This document shows, one piece after another, positions 7,928-16,936 of a stretch of 64,000 nt of DNA; position 1 is the first letter of the stretch; each line of letters starts with the position of its first letter. The notes below the pieces were generated by a model, which saw only the letters and a list, made by a program, of their open reading frames with translations, made no database searches and had not been told where the DNA came from. This stretch comes from Streptomyces nitrosporeus (GTDB lineage: Bacteria > Actinomycetota > Actinomycetes > Streptomycetales > Streptomycetaceae). The stretch is from NCBI RefSeq assembly GCF_008704555.1, contig NZ_CP023702.1, forward strand, positions 3,596,001 to 3,660,000, in the 5' to 3' direction. A program made the position numbers and the translations under genes.

Positions 7928-10177
7928 TCAGCCGTTGCGCTTCCAGCGCGGCTTGTCGTCGCGGCGGCCGAAGGAACCGGTGCTGGTACCGGTGCCGGTG
8001 CCACCGCGGTGGTCGTCACGGCGGCCGGTCGGACGGTCGCTGCCGCCGGAGCGGTAGCCACCGGCCGGACGGTCGTCACGGCGGTCGCGGTTGAACGGGC
8101 GGTCGCCGCCGCCGGAGCGGTAGCCACCGGCCGGACGGTCGTCACGGCGGTCGCGGTTGAACGACGGGCGGTCGTTGTCCCGGCGCTCGAAGGAACGGCC
8201 GCCACGGTCGTCACGACGGTCGCCGCCCGAGCGGAAACCACCCGAGGGACGGTCGTCACGGCGGTCACGGAACGCCGGACGGTCGTTGTCCCGGCGCTCG
8301 AAGGAACGGCCGCCACGGTCGTCACGACGGTCGCCGCCCGAGCGGAAACCACCCGAGGGACGGTCGTCACGGCGGTCACGGAACGCCGGACGGTCGTTGT
8401 CCCGGCGCTCGAAGGAACGGCCGCCACGGTCGTCACGACGGTCGTCGCGGCGCTCGAAGGAACGGCCGCCGCGGTCGTTGCCGCCACGGGGCGCGCCCCG
8501 GTCGTCACGGCGTCCGAAGTTGCCCCGGTCGTCGCGACGGTCGTCACGCGCGGCCGGCTGCTCCGGGACGGACACGGCGGCCAGCAGCGCGGCCTCGGCC
8601 TCGGCGGCCGCCTCGGCCACCGCGGCCTCCGGGTCGTCGCCCCGCTCGCGGGCGGCACGGGCGACCAGGCGGTCGGCCTCCTCGCGCAGCTCCACGGCAC
8701 GGCGCTGCACGCGCTCCAGCTGCTTGGTGAGGTCGGCGGCCTCACGCTCGGCCTGCTTGGCCGCGTTGTTCGCGGAGTCGGCCTGGACCTCGGTCAGCGA
8801 ACGGGCGCCGGTGATCTCGGCGACCTCCGGCTCGAAGACGCCCGCGCCCTGCACGATGTGACGCGAGGCGTCGACGCCCGCGTCCTCCATCAGGCGGAAG
8901 ATCTGACGGCGCTGGTGCGGCAGCGCCAGCGAGACGACGACACCGGACCGGCCGGCACGGGCCGTGCGGCCCGAGCGGTGCAGGTAGTCCTTGTGGTCGC
9001 CGGCCGGGTCCACGTTCAGCACCAGGTCGATGCCGTCGACGTGGATGCCCCGGGCGGCGACGTCGGTGGCGACCAGGGCGTTGACGTAGCCCTTCTTGAA
9101 GTCCTCCAGGACGCGGGTGCGGGCACCCTGCGTCATCCCGCCGTGCAGCGCGTCCGCCTTCACACCGGACTCGATGAGCTGCTCGGCGATACGGTCGGCG
9201 CCCAGCTGGGTGCGGACGAAGATGATCGTGCGGCCCTTGCGGGCGGCGATCGCGGCCGTGACGGGCGCCTTGTCCTTCGGCTTCACGACGAGGACGTGGT
9301 GGGACATCGTGGTGACGTTGCCCTGGGCGCTGTCGACCTCGTGGCTGACCGGGTCCTTCAGGTAGCGCTTGACCAGCGTGCCGATCTCGTTCTCCATCGT
9401 CGCGGAGAAGAGCATGCGCTGGCCGCCGGCCGGGACCTGGTCGAGCAGCTCGGTGACCTCGGGCAGGAAGCCCAGGTCGGACATCTGGTCGGCCTCGTCG
9501 AGGACCGCGACCTGGACGTCCTCCAGGGAGCAGGCGCCGCGGTTGATGATGTCGCGCAGACGGCCCGGGGTGGCGACCAGGATGTCGACACCGCGTTCCA
9601 GGGCGTAGATCTGGTTGCCCATCGACGTACCGCCGCAGACGACCTTCATCTTCAGGCCGAGCACGTCGCCGTACGGCTGGAGGGCGTCCGCGACCTGCAT
9701 CGCGAGCTCGCGGGTCGGGGTGAGGATGACCGCGCGGGGCTTCTTCTTCTCGGTACGGCCGCCGGACAGGGCGGACAGGGTCGGCAGACCGAAGGAGAGG
9801 GTCTTGCCGGAGCCCGTGCGGCCGCGGCCCAGGATGTCCTTGCCGGCCAGGGCGTCCGGGATGGTCGCGGCCTGGATCGGGAAGGGGGTCGTGACGCCGT
9901 TCTGCGCCAGCTTGCGGACGATGCCCTCGGGCAGTCCGAGCGAGGCGAAGGTGACGGACGGCTCGTCGTCCTCGGCGGCGGAGTCCGCGGCCTCGGCGTC
10001 CTCGGTGTCCACGTCACCGGCGGGAGCCTCGACGGACGCGGGGGCCTCAGGAGCCTCGGCCACGACGGCCTCGGTCACGACAGCGGTCTCGACGGCCTCG
10101 GTCACGGCGGCCTCGTCGTTCTCGACGAGTTCGGCGTTCTCAGGCATGACGGTGCGGTCAGAACTGGAAATTGACAT
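7928..10177 (-). CDS. DEAD-box RNA helicase with repeat-rich RGG-type tail
   Basis: 749 residues from the ATG at 10177, chosen because GGAAGG lies 13 bases upstream; it gives MSISSSDRTVMPENAELV. After an acidic Ala/Glu/Val-rich leader of about 85 residues come the helicase motifs: Q-motif region FASLGLPEG...FPIQAATIPDAL, GRTGSGKT (Walker A), PTRELAMQV, DEAD in the form DEADQM, SAT, then HGGMTQGARTRVL, VATDVAARGIHV and HRSGRTARAG. The last 200 residues are basic with RRDDRGGRSFERRDNDRP repeats; such tails bind RNA. Likely role: ribosome assembly or mRNA remodelling, as for DeaD/CshA-type enzymes. The 210 bp upstream is free of genes and could hold a long leader. Confidence 0.92.
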   Translation of the reverse strand: MSISSSDRTVMPENAELVENDEAAVTEAVETAVVTEAVVAEAPEAPASVEAPAGDVDTEDAEAADSAAEDDEPSVTFASLGLPEGIVRKLAQNGVTTPFPIQAATIPDALAGKDILGRGRTGSGKTLSFGLPTLSALSGGRTEKKKPRAVILTPTRELAMQVADALQPYGDVLGLKMKVVCGGTSMGNQIYALERGVDILVATPGRLRDIINRGACSLEDVQVAVLDEADQMSDLGFLPEVTELLDQVPAGGQRMLFSATMENEIGTLVKRYLKDPVSHEVDSAQGNVTTMSHHVLVVKPKDKAPVTAAIAARKGRTIIFVRTQLGADRIAEQLIESGVKADALHGGMTQGARTRVLEDFKKGYVNALVATDVAARGIHVDGIDLVLNVDPAGDHKDYLHRSGRTARAGRSGVVVSLALPHQRRQIFRLMEDAGVDASRHIVQGAGVFEPEVAEITGARSLTEVQADSANNAAKQAEREAADLTKQLERVQRRAVELREEADRLVARAARERGDDPEAAVAEAAAEAEAALLAAVSVPEQPAARDDRRDDRGNFGRRDDRGAPRGGNDRGGRSFERRDDRRDDRGGRSFERRDNDRPAFRDRRDDRPSGGFRSGGDRRDDRGGRSFERRDNDRPAFRDRRDDRPSGGFRSGGDRRDDRGGRSFERRDNDRPSFNRDRRDDRPAGGYRSGGGDRPFNRDRRDDRPAGGYRSGGSDRPTGRRDDHRGGTGTGTSTGSFGRRDDKPRWKRNG
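8171..8503. repeat. 111-bp tandem repeats inside helicase gene
   Basis: Units starting GTCGTTGTCCCGGCGCTCGA begin at 8171, 8282 and 8393, exactly 111 bp (37 codons) apart and nearly identical in DNA, with a partial fourth. They encode RGGRSFERRDNDRPAFRDRR followed by DDRPSGGFRSGG. A shorter related repeat (RPAGGYRSGG) occurs twice at about 8040-8160. DNA-level identity points to recent expansion. Confidence 0.9.
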
Positions 10178-10387
10178 GCGAAATGCGAAACCTTCCGGAG
10201 TCTCGGCACGCGCCCGTAACTCCGTGATTCGCAATTTCGACCGCCTCAATGCGGTCCAGCCACGGCAAGGGAGAGTACGCGCCACACGGCGCGCTTCTGT
10301 TTCGGCGCCGGGCAATGGGATCAAACGATCTACTACCATACGCACTCTCCCCCGCTTTGCGCAAACCGGCCCCCGGTGAGGCCCCGC

Positions 10388-10969
10388 TCACACCGGCGCG
10401 ACCTGCGGTGAAGCCGTCGGCGTGGGCCATTTCCGGGCCCATGAGGACGCCTCCGCCGCCTCGCCGCCCGGCGGTGCGGCCGGCGAGGCCGAAGGCGGCT
10501 CGGGCGGCTGGGCCGGTGCGGACGGTTCGGGCTCCGGAGCGGGCGGCGCCGGCTCCGGTACCTCCGGCGCCGGTTCCGGCTCGCTGGGGGCCGGCGGACC
10601 GGGCACGGGCCCAGGGGCGGGCGGCTCCCCGTCCGGAACCGGCAGGGACGCACCGGGGCGGGGCTCCGGACGGGCCTCGTCCGGGGCGGGTGACGGGTCC
10701 GGGTGCTTCGCGCCGGGCTCCGCCGCCCGCGAGGACCCCTGCGGTTCGTTCTGGGCGTGGACGCGTCCGCCGCCGGGGCCGGACCGCCCGGTTCCACGCA
10801 CGGTCCCGCCCTCCGGCGGAGCCGACCGCCCCTCCTGTGCCGCAGGACGCTCCGGGGCCGGCTCCGCGGCGTCGTCGCCGACGCTCATACAGCCGGTGGA
10901 CGCGGCGATCGTCAGCGCGGTGACGGCTGCCCGACGGACGCGGGTGGACAACTGGCGCACAGGTGGCAC
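10388..10969 (-). CDS. proline-rich putative lipoprotein
   Basis: 193 residues. A basic start (MPPVRQLSTRVRRAAV) and a short hydrophobic stretch end in IAASTGC, a plausible although not ideal lipobox with lipidated Cys27. The rest is almost entirely Pro, Ala, Glu and Gly (PAPEVPEPAPPAPEPEPSAP and similar), so an extended, disordered chain outside the membrane. No domain is visible. Function unknown. Confidence 0.6.
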   Translation of the reverse strand: MPPVRQLSTRVRRAAVTALTIAASTGCMSVGDDAAEPAPERPAAQEGRSAPPEGGTVRGTGRSGPGGGRVHAQNEPQGSSRAAEPGAKHPDPSPAPDEARPEPRPGASLPVPDGEPPAPGPVPGPPAPSEPEPAPEVPEPAPPAPEPEPSAPAQPPEPPSASPAAPPGGEAAEASSWARKWPTPTASPQVAPV

Positions 10970-11239
10970 CTCCGGAGCAGAGGGTCGGCGGGGAACCGGC
11001 CGACGGGGGCGGCGGGGCCGGCGAAAGACCCGGTGAGGCGGCTACGGGACCGCGCCGCCGTGAGTGGCGATGTGTCCAACTCCCCCGCCCCTGCCGGGGA
11101 CACGCCCGGACACAACTCCCGCACACCCGCCTTTGCCGGCCGGGCCCGCACGCCCTCGGACCGCTCGGACACCGCTCGGGCTCCCTCGGACGCTCTCAGG
11201 CCCTCTCGGCCGCCGGGGCCGTCCGCCGGCCGTGCGCCC

Positions 11240-11614
11240 TCAGACCCCGGATCCGCCCGCCAGCTCCGCGCCCAGGAACACCGCGCCGAGCCCCGCCAGC
11301 AGGGATGCCAGCACATTGGCCGCCGCCAGGAAGCCGCGCCCCGACTCCGCCAGGCGCAGGGTCTCGTAGGAGAAGGTCGAGTACGTGGTCAGCGCCCCGC
11401 ACAGCCCCGTGCCCAGCAGGGCGTACGCGGGACCGGAGACCGCGGCCCCGGTCAGCACGCCCAGGAGCAGGCTGCCGACGGCGTTCACCGTGAAGGTGCC
11501 CCACGGGAACACGTACGGCAGCCCGGCACCGTGCCGCGCCTGCACCGCCCGGTCCGTCAGGTAACGCAAGGGCGCGCCGACGGCGCCTCCGACCATCACC
11601 AGCAACCAGTTCAC
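11240..11614 (-). CDS. crcB: fluoride channel subunit CrcB/Fluc (second of pair)
   Basis: 124 residues from a GTG at 11614. Four membrane segments. Family signatures are present: GGAVGAPLRYLTD near the N-terminus, NAVGSLLLGVLTG, and GALTTYSTFSYE (the T-x-S-T-F region lining the fluoride path). The start overlaps the stop of the other crcB gene by 4 bp (GTGA). In many bacteria with two adjacent crcB genes the products form a heterodimeric channel that lets toxic fluoride leave the cell. No fluoride riboswitch was recognised upstream. Confidence 0.9.
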   Translation of the reverse strand: MNWLLVMVGGAVGAPLRYLTDRAVQARHGAGLPYVFPWGTFTVNAVGSLLLGVLTGAAVSGPAYALLGTGLCGALTTYSTFSYETLRLAESGRGFLAAANVLASLLAGLGAVFLGAELAGGSGV

Positions 11615-12123
11615 GCCCCCGGCGCTCCTTCGCGCCCCCGGGCCCGCCGGTGCCCGTCCACCAGGGCCCGCGTCCCCGCGGCCGCTCCTCCCACCGCGCC
11701 GAGCGCCGCCACGGCCGTGACCGCCGCGTACGCCATGGCCGTCACCGCCTCCTGACGGGCCAGCAGCTCCGACACGCCGGCGGCGTACGTCGAGAACGTG
11801 GTGAACCCGCCGAGCACCCCGACCCCCAGGAACGGACTCGCCAGCGGATGCGTCACGGCCTCCCGCTCGGCGACGAGCACCATCAGCACCCCGATCAGGG
11901 CGCACCCCAGGGCGTTGACCGCGAGCACCGCCCAGGGGAAGCCGCCCTCTCCGGCCGGCCAGGCGAGCGTGATCGCGTACCGGGCCGTGGCACCCAGCGC
12001 GCCGCCCGCCGCGACGGCCCCGAGCACCCGCCATCGGCCGGCTCCGGCGGCCCCGGGGCGCCGCGCGGGCACGAAGAGGCCGTCGGCGGGCCCTTCACCG
12101 GGCGGGGGGCGCCTCGCGCTCAC
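11611..12123 (-). CDS. crcB: fluoride channel subunit CrcB/Fluc (first of pair)
   Basis: 170 residues, longer than the usual 120-130 because of a polar N-terminal extension of about 35 residues. GGALGATARYAITLAWPAG, NALGCALIGVLM and LGGFTTFSTYAAG are the CrcB signature regions; four membrane segments. The ATG at 12123 overlaps the stop of the upstream metalloprotease gene (ATGA), and its own stop overlaps the second crcB, so three genes form one coupled operon. The two Fluc subunits probably assemble in antiparallel fashion in the membrane. Confidence 0.9.
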   Translation of the reverse strand: MSARRPPPGEGPADGLFVPARRPGAAGAGRWRVLGAVAAGGALGATARYAITLAWPAGEGGFPWAVLAVNALGCALIGVLMVLVAEREAVTHPLASPFLGVGVLGGFTTFSTYAAGVSELLARQEAVTAMAYAAVTAVAALGAVGGAAAGTRALVDGHRRARGREGAPGA

Positions 12124-12473
12124 CCGTAGCCCAGTTCGTGCAGCCGCTCGTCGTCGATGCCGAAGTGGTGGGCGATCTCGTGGACCACCGTGATCTCCGT
12201 CTCGGCGACGACGTCCTCACGGGTCTTGCACATCCGCAGGGTCGGGCCCCGGTAGACGGTGATCCGGTCGGGCAGCACGCCCGCGTACCACTCACCCCGC
12301 TCGGTGAGCGGGGTTCCTTCGTAGAGGCCGAGCAGGTCGCGGTCCTCCGGGTCCTGCGGTTCCTCCTCCACGAACACCGCGACGTTGTCCATCAGCCGCA
12401 TCAGCTCCGGCGGGACCCGGTCAAGAGCCAGGCTCACCAGCTCTTCGAACTCCTCGCGCGTCATCTCCAGCAC
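12120..12473 (-). CDS. zincin-like metallopeptidase family protein
   Basis: 117 residues from a GTG at 12473 (VLEMTREEFEELV); an ATG three codons later is the alternative. HEIAHHFGIDDERLHELG at the C-terminus is a HExxH zinc site with the further Asp/Glu ligand candidates of the small actinobacterial zincin family (MpgA-like; DUF1025-type). NVAVFVEEEP and LLGLYEGTPLTERG are conserved family blocks as I recall them. It heads the operon with the crcB pair. The substrate is unknown. A functional link with fluoride export is not established and may be only positional. Confidence 0.85.
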   Translation of the reverse strand: MLEMTREEFEELVSLALDRVPPELMRLMDNVAVFVEEEPQDPEDRDLLGLYEGTPLTERGEWYAGVLPDRITVYRGPTLRMCKTREDVVAETEITVVHEIAHHFGIDDERLHELGYG

Positions 12474-12667
12474 CCCGCCATTGTCACGTACGCCCGGCCC
12501 GGCGGGGGCGGTCCGGCGGGGACGGCCTGACGTGGGCGGCCGGGCGGGGACGGCCTGAGGCGCGCGGCCCGGTGGGGACGGCCCGGCGCAGGCCGGTCCT
12601 CCCCCGCCCGGCCGACGCGGCTGCGCCCGCTCGCATGTCCGGCCGGCGTACGGGGCATACGCGCCCA

Positions 12668-14263
12668 ATGGTCCGAGTCCCGTTCCGTGCCGCGGCGTCC
12701 CGCCTCCGGCGCCGCCCCCGCCCCGCGGGCCCCACGGGCCCGCTCCGCGCCACCGCCTCACGGCCCTGGGTCCGCGTGCCGGTGCTGCTGCTGGTCGTGG
12801 TGGCGGGGGCCTGGCTCGGCCTGCTGGTCGTGGGCAGTGTGCGCGCGCCGGTGGGCCCGATGGACACGACCATGACCCTGCGCCCCTCGGTGAGCGGCGG
12901 TACCAAGATCAACGTCTCTCCGCTGGGCGCCCTGCGGCTGGACTCGCACATCGCCCCGGTGCGGCTCGACGTGGACGTCGACCAACTGGACCCGGAACGC
13001 TCCCAGGCGCTGGTCAAGCACCCCGAGCGCCTCTCCGGGCTCCAGGACGAGGTGACCGGTGACGTCGCCGCCGGCGCCCGCGAGCTGGCCCTCCGCTCCT
13101 GTGTGGCCGTCGTCACCGGTGCCACCGCGCTCGGCCTCGTGGTCTACCGCCGCCCCCGCCGCGCCCTGGCCGCCGGCGGGCTCGCCCTGGCCCTGCTGGC
13201 CGCCTCCGGGGTCAGCGCGTACGCCACCTGGAACCCCAAGTCCGTGCTGGAGCCGAAATTCTCCGGGCTGCTCTCCAGCGCCCCCTCCGTCGTCGGTGAC
13301 GCCCGTTCCATCGTCACGGACTTCGACGTCTACCAGCAGGAGCTCGCCCGCCTCGTCACCAACGTGACCAAGCTGTACGACGCCACCTCGACGCTCCCCG
13401 TCTACCGGCCCGACCCGGCGACCATCCGGGCCCTGCACGTCTCCGACATCCACCTCAACCCGGCCGCCTGGCACATCATCGCCTCGCTGGTGGAGCAGTA
13501 CGGGATCGACGTGATCATCGACTCCGGCGACACCATGGACCACGGCACGGCCGCCGAGAACGGCTTCCTGGACCCGGCCGCCGACCTCGGCGCCCCCTAT
13601 GTGTGGGTACGCGGCAACCACGACTCCGCGGTCACCCAGGCATATCTGGCGAAGCTGAGGAACGTGCACGTGCTGGACGAGGGCGGGGCCGTGGACGTCG
13701 CCGGGCTGCGGGTGGCCGGCACCGGGGACCCGCAGTTCACCCCGGACCGCTCGCGTCCCACCGGCGGCAAGGCGTCCGAGCGGCTGGCGGGCATGCGGCT
13801 GGCCTCCGCGCTGCGCGACCAGCGGCGCGCGGGCACCCCCGTGGACATCGCGGTGGCCCACGACCCGAACGCGGCGCGGGAGACCGACGGAACGGTTCCC
13901 CTGGTGCTGGCCGGGCACGTCCACCACCGGGTGAACGAACTGCTGCCGCTGGGCACCCGGCTGAAGGTCGAGGGCTCCACCGGCGGCGGCGGGCTGCGCG
14001 CCGTGCAGAACGAGAAGCCGGAGAAGGTGCACGCCTCGGTGCTCTACCTGGACCGCACCACCCGGCACCTGCAGGCCTGGGACGAGATCACCCTGGGCGG
14101 GCTCGGTCTGACGACGGCCGAGGTCAGCCGCCACCTCCCGGAGGAGAACCTGGAGGAGCCCGAGGGGGGCCCGGAGGGAAAACCCAAGGAGAAAACCGAA
14201 GAAAAAGGCGATGATCCGGACAAAGAACCGGCGTCCTCGCCTCCCCCCACGCCGTCCCCGTAA
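12668..14263 (+). CDS. membrane-anchored metallophosphoesterase
   Basis: About 531 residues from the ATG at 12668; earlier in-frame ATGs (12572, 12635) cannot be excluded because none has a clear ribosome site. A membrane segment (VPVLLLVVVAGAWLGLLVVG) is followed by an extracellular stretch and a second hydrophobic region. The C-terminal half has the calcineurin-like phosphoesterase metal motifs in order: HVSDIHLN, DSGDTMDHG, VRGNHDS and LAGHVHHR. It ends in a charged Glu/Lys/Pro tail. It likely hydrolyses a phosphodiester or phosphomonoester outside the cell; the substrate is unknown. A tRNA cluster follows directly. Confidence 0.85.
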   Translation: MVRVPFRAAASRLRRRPRPAGPTGPLRATASRPWVRVPVLLLVVVAGAWLGLLVVGSVRAPVGPMDTTMTLRPSVSGGTKINVSPLGALRLDSHIAPVRLDVDVDQLDPERSQALVKHPERLSGLQDEVTGDVAAGARELALRSCVAVVTGATALGLVVYRRPRRALAAGGLALALLAASGVSAYATWNPKSVLEPKFSGLLSSAPSVVGDARSIVTDFDVYQQELARLVTNVTKLYDATSTLPVYRPDPATIRALHVSDIHLNPAAWHIIASLVEQYGIDVIIDSGDTMDHGTAAENGFLDPAADLGAPYVWVRGNHDSAVTQAYLAKLRNVHVLDEGGAVDVAGLRVAGTGDPQFTPDRSRPTGGKASERLAGMRLASALRDQRRAGTPVDIAVAHDPNAARETDGTVPLVLAGHVHHRVNELLPLGTRLKVEGSTGGGGLRAVQNEKPEKVHASVLYLDRTTRHLQAWDEITLGGLGLTTAEVSRHLPEENLEEPEGGPEGKPKEKTEEKGDDPDKEPASSPPPTPSP

Positions 14264-14343
14264 ACCGTTTTGGCGATAGCTCACCGCATCCCATATGCTT
14301 CTGACGTCCCCGACGCGCTGGGAAGCGCGCAGGTGGGCCCTTA

Positions 14344-14416
14344 GCCCTCATCGTCTAGTGGCCCAGGACGCCGCCCTTTCAAGGCGGTAGCACGGGTTCG
14401 AATCCCGTTGGGGGCA
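14344..14416 (+). tRNA. tRNA-Glu (UUC)
   Basis: Cloverleaf with acceptor GCCCTCA/TGGGGGC, anticodon loop CTTTCAA (anticodon TTC) and T-loop GGTTCGAATCC; 73 nt. First of three tRNA genes. TTGGCG-18 bp-TATGCT at about 14271-14300 may be the shared promoter. Confidence 0.95.
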
Positions 14417-14455
14417 CGCTTTACCGTGTGCGAGACTTGTTCTCGCACATAGCTT

Positions 14456-14530
14456 GGTCCTGTGGAGCAGTTTGGAGTGCTCGCCACCCTGTCAAGGTGG
14501 AGGCCGCGGGTTCAAATCCCGTCAGGACCG
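14456..14530 (+). tRNA. tRNA-Asp (GUC)
   Basis: Acceptor GGTCCTG/CAGGACC with discriminator G, anticodon loop CTGTCAA, T-loop GGTTCAAATCC; 75 nt. The same 75-nt sequence recurs at 21145-21219. Confidence 0.95.
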
Positions 14531-14552
14531 CTTGCAGCCCCAGCGGCTGCGT

Positions 14553-14626
14553 GGCTGGGTAGCTCAGTTGGTACGAGCGATCGCCTGAAAAGCGATAGGT
14601 CGCCGGTTCGATCCCGGCCCCAGCCA
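14553..14626 (+). tRNA. tRNA-Phe (GAA)
   Basis: Acceptor GGCTGGG/CCCAGCC, anticodon loop CTGAAAA (anticodon GAA), T-loop GGTTCGATCCC; CCA encoded at 14627-14629. Last gene of the Glu-Asp-Phe cluster. Confidence 0.95.
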
Positions 14627-14631
14627 CCACC

Positions 14632-14662
14632 CGAAGGCCCCGTCCGGTGGACGGGGCCTTCG
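14632..14662. terminator. bidirectional terminator after tRNA cluster
   Basis: Perfect 14-bp arms CGAAGGCCCCGTCC and GGACGGGGCCTTCG around a 3-base loop. It lies between the tRNA cluster and the convergent ccdA-like gene and can end both. Confidence 0.85.
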
Positions 14663-14667
14663 CCGTG

Positions 14668-15513
14668 TCAGGCCGCCTCCTCCGGCTTCCGCCCGGCGCG
14701 CCGCCGCCACACGCGCACCCCGGTGACCAGTGCCCCCGCCACCGCCACGGCCACCAGCGCGGTCGCGTCCGGCACCCGCTCCCCGAGGTCGCGGCCCCAC
14801 TGCTCGACGGCGAACGACTGGTCCACGCCCAGGAGTCCGGGCAGCGCGGTCGTGCCGTCGTACACGAGGAAGAGCGTCCCGAGCGCGATGAAGAACAGCC
14901 CGGACAGCAGCGAGTTGGTGTGCAGCCGGAACCGGCCCGCCTTGAGGGTCCGGCCGCGCAGCCAGGCACGGCGGCCGAGGTCGAAGCGTTCCCAGAGCAG
15001 GGCCAGGACGAAGAGCGGGACGGCCATGCCCAGGGCGTAGACGGCGAGCAGCAGTCCGCCGTAGGCGGGGCTGCCGCTGACGGCCGCGACGGTCAGGACA
15101 CTGCCGAGGATCGGGCCCGCGCAGAAGCCGGCGAGCCCGTAGACCGCGCCCAGGGCGTAGACGGAGAACGCGGTGGTCGGGCGGATGCGGCCGCTGATCC
15201 CGGCGATCCGGCGGGACGCGAAGCCCAGGCCGGCGATCTGGGCGGCGCCGAGGGCGATGATCAGCCATCCCGCGCCGAGGACCAGCGCGTCGCGGTGCCC
15301 GTAGAACAGCCGTCCGGCGTACGAACCGGCCGCGCCCAGCGGGACGAGCGTGGTGGCCAGCCCGGCGTAGAAGATGCCCGTGCGGGCCAGCAGCCGGGAG
15401 GCGGTGTCCAGCGAGTAGGCGAAGAAGGCCGGGAGCAGCAGGGCGCTGCACGGGCTGACCAGGGCGAGCAGGCCGCCGAGGAAGGCGGCGAAGTAGCCGA
15501 TCTGGGAGGTCAT
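14668..15513 (-). CDS. CcdA/DsbD-like thiol-disulfide transmembrane protein
   Basis: 281 residues with at least six membrane segments plus a C-terminal one. The two conserved CcdA cysteines are present in VSPCSALLLPAF (Cys22) and LAGFCAGPILG; in this family they carry electrons from cytoplasmic thioredoxin across the membrane to an outer thiol protein. The start ATG overlaps the stop of the DsbA-like gene upstream by 4 bp, so the two are co-translated. The partner is therefore most likely the DsbA/thioredoxin-fold protein encoded next door. Confidence 0.88.
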   Translation of the reverse strand: MTSQIGYFAAFLGGLLALVSPCSALLLPAFFAYSLDTASRLLARTGIFYAGLATTLVPLGAAGSYAGRLFYGHRDALVLGAGWLIIALGAAQIAGLGFASRRIAGISGRIRPTTAFSVYALGAVYGLAGFCAGPILGSVLTVAAVSGSPAYGGLLLAVYALGMAVPLFVLALLWERFDLGRRAWLRGRTLKAGRFRLHTNSLLSGLFFIALGTLFLVYDGTTALPGLLGVDQSFAVEQWGRDLGERVPDATALVAVAVAGALVTGVRVWRRRAGRKPEEAA

Positions 15514-16277
15514 TCGGCCCGCTCCCCGGCGTCCTCGCCCGCGCTTCCCACACCTGCGGCCTCGGCCGCCGCGGCCTCGATGGCCCGGGTGAAGACGGCC
15601 GCGGGCTGGGCACCGGCGACGGGGCGCCCGTTGATGAGGAAGGAGGGGGTGGAGGTGGCTCCGATCGAGTAGGCCTCCTCCTGGTCGGCGGCGACCGCTT
15701 CGCCGGCGGCCTCGCTCCCGGCGTCACGGGTGAAGCGGTCGAGGTCCTTCACCCCGGCCTGCCGGGCGAGCTCCCTGAGCCGGTCCTCCCCGAAGCCCTT
15801 CTCCTTGGCGTCCTCGGCGTAGGCGGCGCGGTGGAAGGCCCAGAAGCGGTCCTGCTGTCCGGCGGCCCAGGAGGCGCGGGCGGCGGCCTCGGACTCCTCG
15901 CCGAAGATCGGGAAGTTGCGCCACTCGATGCGCAGGGTGCCCGCGTCGACGTACTTCTCGATCAGACCGGGTTCGGTGTCGCGGGCGAACTTGCCGCAGT
16001 AGCCGCACTTGAAGTCGGCGTACTCGATGAGGACGACGGGGGCGTCCGGGCGGCCCAGGGCCAGCCCGTCCCCCGCGTCGCGGCGGGCGAGCTCCGCGAG
16101 TCCGGGGTAGGCGCCGGGGTCCTGTCCGGTGGCCGCGCTGACGGCCGGGGCGTCGGAGGGGGAGCCGTCGGGGGCGGTGGCCCGGTAGGAGACGAAGCCG
16201 AGCAGCCCGGCGGCGAGGGCGACGACGGCGCCGAAGGCGACCGGCTTCCGGTACGGGGATCGGGTGGGCGTGGGCAT
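15510..16277 (-). CDS. membrane-anchored DsbA-family thiol-disulfide oxidoreductase
   Basis: 255 residues from the ATG at 16277. A basic start and one membrane segment (VAFGAVVALAAGLLGFVSY) anchor the protein, with the rest outside. The thioredoxin-fold domain has DAPVVLIEYADFKCGYCGKF, with the CGYC redox site, and ATSTPSFLINGRPVAG with the cis-proline (T-P). It matches the DsbA/BdbD-like 'thioredoxin_4' proteins. With the coupled CcdA-like protein it should form a redox relay for disulfide formation or reduction in secreted proteins. Confidence 0.88.
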   Translation of the reverse strand: MPTPTRSPYRKPVAFGAVVALAAGLLGFVSYRATAPDGSPSDAPAVSAATGQDPGAYPGLAELARRDAGDGLALGRPDAPVVLIEYADFKCGYCGKFARDTEPGLIEKYVDAGTLRIEWRNFPIFGEESEAAARASWAAGQQDRFWAFHRAAYAEDAKEKGFGEDRLRELARQAGVKDLDRFTRDAGSEAAGEAVAADQEEAYSIGATSTPSFLINGRPVAGAQPAAVFTRAIEAAAAEAAGVGSAGEDAGERAE

Positions 16278-16405
16278 GCGTGTCTCCGTGCTGGTACGGG
16301 TCCCCGGGGCCGCCGTGGGACGGCCGGGGAGGAAGGGAGGGGGAGAGCGGGGCGGGGGCGCGGAGCCGCCCGGGATCTGCGGGGGCGGCTCGGGGCGGAC
16401 AGGCC

Positions 16406-16873
16406 CTACACCCTCAGCACGGAGAGCTCGACGGGTGTGGGCGCGGCGTTGCGGCTTCCGGGCCGGACGACGGGAGCCGGCACCGGCGCGGGTCCGCGGC
16501 CGGCGGCCACGACCGGGACCGGCGCGAGCCAGCCGGGCCCCTGGTCGTGCGGCGGGCGGTTCCGCGCGGGCAGCGCGGGGTCGGCTCCGGTCCGGTCCCG
16601 GTCCCGCCCGCAGCCGGGTGCGCCCGTGTCGTGGGGTGCCGCCACCACGGGCCCGGCGGCCCAGGACACGGCGGCCCCGGACACGGGTGCGCCGGCCGCC
16701 GTCCGAGGAGCGGGGGCCTGGCGGGAGACCGGTCCGGCGCCCGCGGCGAGGGCCGGGCCCAGGGCCTGCACGGCCGCCGCTCCCCGCGTCTGCGCGCCGC
16801 CCGTGATCACCGTCGGCAGTCCCAGGACGACCGCGAGAACGGCCAGCAGGCAGCACCACCGCGCACGGGACAC
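16406..16873 (-). CDS. secreted hypothetical protein
   Basis: 155 residues from a GTG at 16873, chosen because GGGAGGG lies about 7 bases before it. MSRARWCCLLAVLAVVLGLP is a signal peptide or anchor. The rest is Pro/Ala/Gly-rich with scattered Arg and no recognisable domain. It lies between the thiol-redox pair and hrpA, with its own ribosome site, and is probably monocistronic or the first gene upstream of the redox pair (about 130 bp gap). Function unknown. Confidence 0.5.
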   Translation of the reverse strand: MSRARWCCLLAVLAVVLGLPTVITGGAQTRGAAAVQALGPALAAGAGPVSRQAPAPRTAAGAPVSGAAVSWAAGPVVAAPHDTGAPGCGRDRDRTGADPALPARNRPPHDQGPGWLAPVPVVAAGRGPAPVPAPVVRPGSRNAAPTPVELSVLRV

Positions 16874-16936
16874 GGGCCGCCCTCCCTGGCTCGGGTGATC
16901 AGTTGCCCGAAATGGTACGTGCTGTGGTCTCGCGGG

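Noticed and set aside
8171..8503. Regular repeats that look like a CRISPR array
   Set aside because: The units are 111 bp long, contiguous with no unique spacers, and in frame with the helicase tail.
11200..12560. Fluoride riboswitch before the crcB operon
   Set aside because: No crcB-motif hallmark was recognised upstream of the zincin or either crcB gene.
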